From Bacteroidota bacterium (GTDB taxonomy: Bacteria; Bacteroidota; Bacteroidia; Cytophagales; Cyclobacteriaceae): 64,000 nt of DNA. The DNA lies in assembly GCA_023428695.1 (NCBI GenBank), contig JAEYWY010000015.1, positions 1 to 64,000 of the forward strand, given 5' to 3'. Below the pieces are notes generated by a model. The model was not told the origin of the DNA, did no database searches, and saw only the letters and a program-made list of their open reading frames with translations. Each line of letters opens with the position of its first letter. Position 1 is the first letter of the stretch. Positions 36,768 to 45,500 of the stretch are shown piece after piece. A program made the translations under genes and the position numbers.

Positions 36768-37360
36768 AAAAACGACTCGTACTATTTGATTTTGATGGTA
36801 CCATCACGACAAAAGACACATTCCTCGAATTCATAAAGTTTTATTTCGGACAGAAGAAATTCATGACTGGCTTCGCCCTTCAATCGCCGTGGATCGGCTT
36901 GATGATGGTTAACGCGATACCAAACTGGAAAGCCAAGGAGCGTGTTTTGAGCTGGTTCTTTGCGGGTGAATCCGTTGAAACGTTTGATGAGAGGAGCCGC
37001 GAATTCTGCAAACAGGTTGTACCACAACTCGTTCGTCCCGGTGCGTTGTCGGCTATTGAAGAACATCGCAGCGTTGGTGCCACGGTTGTTGTCATCTCGG
37101 CATCGGCAGAAAACTGGGTGCGCCCATGGTGCGAGCAGGCCGGACTCGAGTGCCTCGCCACGCAACTCGAAGTGGTGGACGGCAAACTTACCGGGAGGAT
37201 CAAGGGATTAAACTGCTACGGACCTGAAAAGGAGAAACGAATTCGTTCGTGCTACAACCTTGAAGATTACGATGAGATAGTCGCATACGGTGATTCGGAA
37301 GGCGACCTCGAAATGCTGGCGCTGGCAACTCAACAACACTACAAACCCTTCCGCGGCTGA
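36764..37360 (+). CDS. HAD-IB family phosphatase
   Basis: 198 aa from GTG at 36764, which overlaps the UbiA stop. A frame start at 36728 would extend 36 bases into UbiA. Motif I is LFDFDGTIT with both Asp residues, motif II is VVISASAE, and motif III/IV is YGDSEGDLEML. The sequence resembles SerB-like HAD-IB phosphatases. Translational coupling to a DPPR-synthase-like gene suggests it removes the 5-phosphate from polyprenyl-phosphoryl-5-phosphoribose. A general sugar- or serine-phosphate phosphatase is the alternative. Confidence 0.8.
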   Translation: MKKRLVLFDFDGTITTKDTFLEFIKFYFGQKKFMTGFALQSPWIGLMMVNAIPNWKAKERVLSWFFAGESVETFDERSREFCKQVVPQLVRPGALSAIEEHRSVGATVVVISASAENWVRPWCEQAGLECLATQLEVVDGKLTGRIKGLNCYGPEKEKRIRSCYNLEDYDEIVAYGDSEGDLEMLALATQQHYKPFRG

Positions 37361-37365
37361 CCTTT

Positions 37366-38598
37366 CTATTTGAAGAGCAAAATTTCCATAACTGTTTCCT
37401 TAGGGTTCTTCTTCCGGAAACGTTCGTTGGGCGCGACAATTAGTCGAATATTATCCAAACCGGATGCGCGTAGTTCATCCGTTACAGCTTTCAACCTGTC
37501 GTTGGTAAGTTCGGGTGCATTGTCTTCGAGCACCATAACCTGGATGCTGACGTCAACCTCGGGAGCAACTTTGTTGGCGATATAGAACAGAAGTTCCTTG
37601 TCGGCGAAACTCACTGCCGTTGACTTGTCCTGGAAGACCACCCGTCTCGAAACATTGGGAGAACCAAGGATTGCTGCCATTTCTTCGGTGGTGAGATAAC
37701 GTTGGCCATAGGCGAGAATCTCGTTGCCGGGAACTACCCTGATCTTGTAGATATCGGCATACCGGCCGTTACGATTACTTGCAAAGTACGCTATCGTATC
37801 GCCATAAAGGGAGAAGTATCCTTCGAAACTTTTTGTATTAATCTTGTCACCCAGGTTTCGCGGCGCTGACCAGGTATCCCATGAGTTGTAAAGGCGATCA
37901 CAGTAAAAGATATCGGCGTCGCCAAGACCTTTGTGACCAGTGCTTGAAAAATAAAGACGCTTCTTGTCAGCAGAAAGGAACGGCGAGAACTCAGCTCCCG
38001 ATGTGTTCACTGACGACCCGAGGTTCTTGGGTGCAGTCCAGTCGCCGGATGAATTGCGATAGGTCACATACAAATCCTCCTCACCCCTGCTGTCATTGCC
38101 GCGCATCGAAATAAAAATCACTTCGAAGTCGGGACTTGCATAAAAACTGAGGAAACCGCGAGGTTCGATGTTGTTGATGGGAATGAGTTCCGGTCTCGAC
38201 CACGTATTGCCAATCCTGCGCGCGAAATAAATTCCCGACGGCTTGCCTGCCGATGTTGTTTTCATCAGATAGATTGTATTGCCATCGGCACTCACACCGA
38301 CTACGGCGTTATTTCCTTTATCATTAAGCTTTGGAACTGCGCCCGCTTTGGCCCATCGTTTTCCGGAGTCATCCCATCGTGCAACCCAGATATCGGACCC
38401 GGCAAATTTTCCACCGGTGTTCTCAGGATAAAGTACCCGCGAGAAGAACATTGTCCTTCCGTCCGGTGAGATCAATGGAAAAACCTCTTCATATTCCGTA
38501 TTCACCCCACTGCCGACATGCTGCGGGTCAGAAAACTCCCACAGCTGACCAAAAAGGCTCAATGGAAACAAGAGCAGTATAATAACGAATCTTACCAT
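37366..38598 (-). CDS. Secreted PD40 beta-propeller protein (T9SS-linked, OmpA-like tail)
   Basis: 410 aa with a signal peptide (MVRFVIILLLFPL, ending LFGQ). Several PD40/TolB-like propeller blades follow: SPDGRTMFFSR, SADGNTIYLMK, SADKKRLYFSS and YFASNRNGRYADIY. The last ~90 residues (VSIQVMVLEDNAPELT... MEILLF) look like a reduced OmpA/peptidoglycan-binding-like fold, although I cannot confirm the key Asp and Arg. The start overlaps the end of the PorP/SprF gene by 7 bases. PD40-OmpA proteins often accompany PorP-like proteins in T9SS gene sets, so this is probably a periplasmic partner for the adhesin's secretion or anchoring. Confidence 0.75.
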   Translation of the reverse strand: MVRFVIILLLFPLSLFGQLWEFSDPQHVGSGVNTEYEEVFPLISPDGRTMFFSRVLYPENTGGKFAGSDIWVARWDDSGKRWAKAGAVPKLNDKGNNAVVGVSADGNTIYLMKTTSAGKPSGIYFARRIGNTWSRPELIPINNIEPRGFLSFYASPDFEVIFISMRGNDSRGEEDLYVTYRNSSGDWTAPKNLGSSVNTSGAEFSPFLSADKKRLYFSSTGHKGLGDADIFYCDRLYNSWDTWSAPRNLGDKINTKSFEGYFSLYGDTIAYFASNRNGRYADIYKIRVVPGNEILAYGQRYLTTEEMAAILGSPNVSRRVVFQDKSTAVSFADKELLFYIANKVAPEVDVSIQVMVLEDNAPELTNDRLKAVTDELRASGLDNIRLIVAPNERFRKKNPKETVMEILLFK

Positions 38599-39599
38599 AC
38601 ACGTTGATTAACCTTTTTGTAATTCTTCAGCCGCGCGGCCAGCACCAATTCATGCGTGCTTCCGGAAAACGTGCGCAGTTTGCCCAAAGAAAATTCGTAC
38701 GAATACGACGCCGTAAACATCGTGTTGAAATTAAATCCACCGGTCACAACACCTGCCTGAATATCCCTGTACGTTAGTCCAAACCAGGTCTTGTCCTGGA
38801 GATAACACTTAACCTGGTAATCAATGACAAACTGATTATCGGTTTGCCACAAAGCCAGCACACTTGGTTTTATGTCAATATCTTCATTAAGCGGAAAGGA
38901 TACGCCGGCCTGGAAGGTCCCGGAATAAAATTGTTCTGTGAATTCAACCGCGGGAGTTCCCACTGTTGTATTCCATGGGTAATAGGTTGCTCCGATGTAG
39001 AAATTGTCGGAGTAAATCAATATGCCGGCACGGGTCCAGAGCGAAGCCTGATTAATTGATCCCGCTTCAAGTTTCTTATATATCGGGTCGTTGACGTCAA
39101 CATTTTCACCCCAATACAATTCGTCTCCGCCCTTCAACTGTGCCCGCTCATACATCGCACCGGCGCCCGCAGCCATCATTATTTTTTCTGACACGGGAAT
39201 ATGAACGGCGTAGTGAACTCCGAGGCCAAACTCTGCCAGTGGACCGATCTTTTCATTAAACACGTTAAAGCCCAATCCGTGATAACTCAGTTTTGATCGC
39301 GGCACGATTTGCGTAAAGTTGGTTCGGCTGGGACGCAGAGCGTTCACCTTCAGGTCAAGTGGTTGCTTCGTTCGAAAGTTGACGGCGAGATTTGAAAACT
39401 GGGGTGCACTGCTTCCAAACGCCGCCCATTGATAACGATGCCCGAGCTTTACATCGACGAAGTTTTCAATACCTGTGAAAGCAGGATTGTACACCGACGC
39501 AAATTGAAAAGGCTGTCCGGTATGGGGAATGTACTGAGCAGAGAGCATTCCGCATAGCGTCATTAACAGACAAAATGTGATAACTGCCTTCAGTCTCAT
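38592..39599 (-). CDS. PorP/SprF family T9SS membrane protein
   Basis: 335 aa with a signal peptide (ending MLSAQ). The mature N-terminus QPFQFASVYNPAFTGIENFVDVKLGHRYQW is the PorP/SprF hallmark (NPAxxG). Beta-barrel-like strands follow, with FTASYSYEF near the end. Proteins of this family sit in the outer membrane and are needed for secretion or attachment of specific type B CTD cargo; SprB of Flavobacterium depends on SprF in this way. Its ATG overlaps the stop of the giant type B adhesin gene as ATGA, pairing cargo and helper in one transcript. Confidence 0.9.
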   Translation of the reverse strand: MRLKAVITFCLLMTLCGMLSAQYIPHTGQPFQFASVYNPAFTGIENFVDVKLGHRYQWAAFGSSAPQFSNLAVNFRTKQPLDLKVNALRPSRTNFTQIVPRSKLSYHGLGFNVFNEKIGPLAEFGLGVHYAVHIPVSEKIMMAAGAGAMYERAQLKGGDELYWGENVDVNDPIYKKLEAGSINQASLWTRAGILIYSDNFYIGATYYPWNTTVGTPAVEFTEQFYSGTFQAGVSFPLNEDIDIKPSVLALWQTDNQFVIDYQVKCYLQDKTWFGLTYRDIQAGVVTGGFNFNTMFTASYSYEFSLGKLRTFSGSTHELVLAARLKNYKKVNQRVW

Positions 39600-42500
39600 G
39601 GCTCGTCGCGTAATATAGTTACCGTTCCTTTGTAGACAATCTTACCGTAGCGCAAATCAATAACATAGTAATACGTACCTGTCGGAACGTGTACGCCGTC
39701 TTTCTTTCCGTCCCAGGGTGATGTGAATCCCACGGTTTCAAATACAAGGTGTCCTCTCTGATCAAAAATCCGGATGACTGCATCATTGTAAGGCTCAAGT
39801 CCTGAATCATCAGGAAAAGGCCAAATATCATTCATGCCGTTTCCGTCCGGAGTAAAGACCCGCGGAACACTCAACTGAACAAAATCGAATGTCAGGCTGA
39901 TCTGTCTTTCTGCTATTTCGCTCGTTCCCGTGGCATCACTCAATTTGATATACACCGTTCTTGGGGCATCAATGATGTCGCGGAGGTTTATGAATGTGTA
40001 CGTAACGCTACGGATTGCCTCCTCATACTCCGCCACCGATGCAACACCGGTAAGGGTGAGTATACCCTGGCCATCGTCGTAGACTCCTTTGATTTTCGCT
40101 GTGTTACTAAAAGTGAGCAAATCGTGATTCAGGTCGTAATTTGGTCTCTGGAACCCAATTTCAGCGCTTACTATGTTATCGCCTTCCGGATCCTCAGCCG
40201 TGAAGTTGGGAGTAAAAATTTGTGCCACTTCCCTGCCGATATCGTAAACAAGGGGGTCGCTTTCCAGGAACGTAATCCGCGGTGGATCATTCACAGGCGC
40301 AATTGTGAAGTGTATGTAACTGTCGACACCACTGGAACTGAAGGCGTCGCGTACCCTGAAGTATGCTGTATCCAGCCCGTTGTAATCAGGTAAGGGCGTG
40401 TAAATGAGATTTTCAAGTTCGCTCACCATGATGTCCTGGTTCACTCCCACCGGCGTGGTTCCCAGTTGCAGCGATCCGTGCCTCGGAAGTTCTGTGAAGT
40501 ACACGGCATTCAGCGGATGTCCATCCGGATCAGAATACGCGAGCGCAAAATTGCCCGCCGACAGGATGACTGCCACATCTTCGTTGGTTGTCACACCAAA
40601 GTTTTCTGACGAAGGTCTCCGGTTAATGTTCAATACATAAGTCTGTTCATCCACAACGGCTGCACCATCGCGAAGTTGAATGGTTACATTCGATGGCGTA
40701 GCGTTTGCCGGAGGTGTACCTCCGAGCGTCGCCGTGTTCTTGCCCGTGCTTGTGATCGTCGCCCATGCAGGCTTCTGCGTCGCCACCAACGAAAGCGTTT
40801 CGTCGACAGGAGTCACTGTGATCTCATAGGCATACAACTCACCGACTACGGCAATAGAAGGTGGCGTTGATGTGATGACCACATTTACAATTTCAATCTG
40901 GAACGTGCGCGTAAACTCATTCAACCCCGCGTCGACGGCTTTGACCGTAATGTCAACAACGCCGGATTGGTTTAGTTGTGGTTTGAATGTAAGTGTTGCC
41001 GTCGGACCGGTTCCTGCATATGTGATTGTGGGGTGTGGAACGAGTGCTGTGTTTGCAGAGAACGCTGAAAGGAGAACCTGCTCTGTTTCCTGAGGCCCGG
41101 GTGAGATGCCCGTGATCGTAATCGTTTTTGTCGCCGCGTTTCGCAACACGCGTTGATTGGCGATCACATCAAACACAGGGGGATCATTTACATTCGCAAC
41201 CGTAACCGTGATCGTCGCGGTGTTCGATTTGGCTCCGAGGTTGTCGCGCACATTGTACGTCGCAGTAGCGCTGCCAAAAACATTTGCAGCTGGCGTAAAC
41301 GTTACCGCTCCGGTTGCGGCATTCCGTGCAAACGTACCCTGCGCTGTTGTTACCGTTGCATCAATCGCATCCGTTGCAGGGATCATATCCACAGTAGCCG
41401 GATCAATTGTTCCGTCCACATCGGTGTCATTGGCGATGACATTTATTGTGACGGGCGTATCTTCTGTTGTATTCGCTGCATCGTTGTTTGCAACTGGCGG
41501 ATCGTTCACAGGCGTTACAGTCACCGTCAACGTCGCAACGTTTGACGTCACCCCGATGTTGTCATTAACTGTATAGGAAACCACGGCGGAACCGCTGAAA
41601 TTTTGCGCAGGGGTAAATGTTACCACACCTGATCCATTTACAACGAAGGTTCCTTCAGGACCGGTGATGGAATTCTGAATACCGCCTACATTCGGATTCA
41701 GGTCAACTGTCGCGGTAACAAGCGTACCATCGTCAGTGTCGTTGCTGAGTACATTCATCGTCACCGGCGTATCTTCCGCCGTTGTGACTGCATCATTGTT
41801 CGCCACCGGAGCCTGATTGACGAAGTTTACAAGGATACTGATAGTCGCGTTGTTACTTTTTGTACCGAGGTTATCGGCAACGTTGTACGTGATCGTTGAC
41901 GTACCACTAAAAGCAGGCACAGGTGTAAATGTTAACACACCTGCATTGTCAACGGTGTACGTGCCGCTGGCAATAGTCCGGGTCTTGTCAATTGCTCCGG
42001 TTGCAGGATTCAGATCTATAGTGCTCGCGTCAATCGTCCCATCAACATCAAGGTCGTTCGTAAGCAGGTTAAGTGTAATGCTCTGTCCCTGTGGTGTACT
42101 TGCTACATCGTTATTCGCGATCGGCGGATCGTTAACCGGACTAACGGTGACTGTGATCGTGGCCGGTTCTGATACCGCACCGTCGTTATCGCTGACCGTG
42201 TAGGTGATAATTACGGTTCCGAAGAAGTTGCTTATCGGAACGAACGTAACAACTCCGGACGCATCAACTGAAAAAGTCCCCTCCGGCACCGTGAGTCCGA
42301 TCTGTATGCCAGGTACAGCAGGATTAAGATCGACTGAATTTGCAACAATAGTTCCGTCGGCATCGGTGTCATTACCAATCACATTTATTACTGCGCTGTT
42401 GTCTTCATTCACGGTCCGTGTATCGTTCACGGCTACGGGTTTGTCATTCACCGGCGTTACGGTTATCGTAATTGTAGCGGGATCAGATGTCAACCCTTCG

Positions 42501-45500
42501 TTGTCTCTCACTGAATATTGAATTGAGGCCATGCCATTAAAATTCGCAACCGGGGTGAACAACACGTTACCCGTCGCGTCGACAGAAAATGTTCCCTGCG
42601 GTGTCGTTCTCGTGTTTTGGATTCCTCCGGATGAGGTATTCAAATCCACCGTAGCCGGATCGATGCTGACATCGTCCGTATCGTTCGCCACAACAAGAAT
42701 ACTGACCGGAGTGTCTTCCATTGTCGTAGCGGCATCCTGATTAGCCACCGGTTTTTGATTGATGTGAATAACATTGACGGCAATCGTCGCTTCATTGGAA
42801 CGCAATCCTTCGTTATCCGCAACGGTATATGTTATACTAACGGTTCCGAAATAATTCGTTACAGGGGAGAATGTCACCGTACCTGAGGAAGTCACAGTGA
42901 ACGTACCTTGCGTTAATGTGCGCGAAGCCTGGATTCCTGCTGTGCCGGGATCGATATCTACACTCGCTGTATTGAGTGATCCGTCGTCGGTGTCATTTGC
43001 AAGTATATTAATCGATACGGCGTTGTTTTGATTCGTCGATGCTGCGTCGTTTACTGCCACGGGGGCATCGTTTATTGCTAAAACAGTGATTGTAATTGAC
43101 GCCGTATTTGAAACGGCGCCATCGCTGTCTGCAACCGTGTACTGAATTACCGCCGAGCCATTAACGTTTGCAGCTGGCGTAAACGTGAGAACTCCTCCAC
43201 TCACGGAGTACGTTCCGTTTGTCGTAGTACGCGTCGACTGCACACCGGGAACAGTCAGGTCAATATCAACGGAAGCGGCATTTAATGCTCCTTCCACATC
43301 AGTGTCGTTAGCGAGAATGTTGATTGTCACAGGCACATCTTCATTCGTGGTGGCTGCGTCATTTGTAGCCACGGGCACGTCATTCACCGGTGCTACCGTG
43401 ATGGTGACTGTCGCCGAATTTGAAGTAAGCCCGTCATTGTCTTTCACGTTATAAGAAAACACAACAGAACCATTGAAGTTGGCTGTCGGTGTATAGGATA
43501 TTACCCCCGAACCATTGATTGTGATGCTGCCACCCGCCAATGAAAGCGAAAGCTGCTGCCCGGGTGTTGAAGGATCAAGATCTACAGTGGCAGGATCAAT
43601 TGTTCCGTCAGAGTCAGTATCGTTGCTCAGGATGTTCAGCGTCACGGGAACATCCTCGTTTGTCGTTACAGCGTCGGCGTTAGCCACCGGCACGTCGTCA
43701 ACGGCGTTTACCGTGATCGTAACCGTTGCGGCATTGGAAACGAGTCCGTTGTTGTCTTCAACCGTGTACTGAAATGTAACGGGGCCGTTATAATTTGCCG
43801 TGGGCGTGAATGTAACTGCACCTGCAGCATCAACCGTTACACTTCCACCGGTTACCGATATTGAGGTTTGCCTTCCTCCTGTCGAAGGATTGAGGTCAAC
43901 ACTGGCCGCATTGATAGTGCCATCGATATCCGTGTCGTTGCCAAGTATATTGAATGTGACTGGTGTATCTTCCGATGTCGCCGCCGCATCTGCATTGGCG
44001 ACCGGCGCATCGTTTACGGGATTAACTGTTATCGAAACCGTTGCTTCGCCAGATCGCAATCCCTCATTGTCGGCGACGGTGTAAGTGAATGACACGGGGC
44101 CGTTGAAATTCGGATTCGGCGTAAATGTTACCACACCGGAAGTACTAACCGACAGGCTGCCATTCGTAAGTGTCCTTGTGGACTGCTGACCTGCCGTTGC
44201 CGGATCCAGGTCAACACTGGCTGCGTTGATAGTACCATCCGGATCGGTGTCGTTGGCCAGGATGTTAATGTTCACCGGCGTATCTTCATTCGTCGAAGCA
44301 ACGTCCGCGGTGACGACAGGTGGATCATTCGTCGCGTCTACAGTAACTGTAACGGTGGCGTTATTGGAGAACAACCCTTCATTGTCCGCAACGCGATAGC
44401 TGAACGTAATAGGCCCTGAATAATTTGAGTTTGGTGTAACGGTTACCACACCCGAGCCGTCAACAGTGACTGTACCCCCCGTCGGAGTTATCGACGTTTG
44501 CTGACCGGCCAGTGCAGGATTCAGGTCGACGGATGCGCCGTTGATGCTGCCATCTATGTCAGTATCATTGCTGATGAGGCTGAAGGTGACAGGAACATCC
44601 TCGTTTGTTGACGCCGCATCCGCGTTGGCCACCGGGGCATCGTTGACCGGGATTGCCGTTATGGTGACGGTAGCCTCGTTTGAAACCAGCCCCAGATTAT
44701 CTGCAACGGTATAGGTAAACGAAATGGGGCCATTCGAATTGGCATTCGGTGTATACGTGATCGCGCCCGAACCGTTTACTGTCACCGTTCCAGATGTAAG
44801 TGTTCTGCTGGTTTGTTGACCGGCTGTTCCCGGATCAAGATCAACTGAAGCAGCATTTATCGATCCGTCCGGATCGCTGTCATTGCTTAGAATATTAAAC
44901 GTTACCGGAGTATCCTCATTTGTCGAAATCGCATCTGCGGTTGCAACAGGCGGGTCGTTCGTTGGATTTACGGTGATCGTAACGTTTGCTGTATTGGAAA
45001 AGAGGCCTTCATTGTCTGCAACACGATAGCTAAATGTAATTGGCCCGCTATAGTTCGAATTCGGCGTAACTGTTATCATACCGGATCCGTCGACCGATAC
45101 CGTCCCACCGGTTGGAGTAATCGACGTTTGTTGTCCCGCAAGCGCCGGATTCAGGTCCACAGTGGACGCATCAATTGTACCATCGACATCGGTATCGTTG
45201 CTCAGAATGTTCAGCACAACCGGAGTGTCTTCGTTCGTTGACGCGGCATCTGCATTCGCGACAGGCGCGTCGTTTACAGAAGTTACCGTTATCGTAACCG
45301 TAGCCTGATTTGAGGTTAAACCCTGGTTGTCCTGAACCGTGTATTGAAAGTTGAAGCTGCCATTGTAGTTCGGGTTAGGTATATAGGTAAGGACACCACC
45401 CGGATTAACGGACAGGCTACCCTCAATCGAACGCGTGGTTTGTTGACCAGGTGTAGCCGGATCGAGATCAACGGTTGAAGAAACAATACTTCCATCGGGA

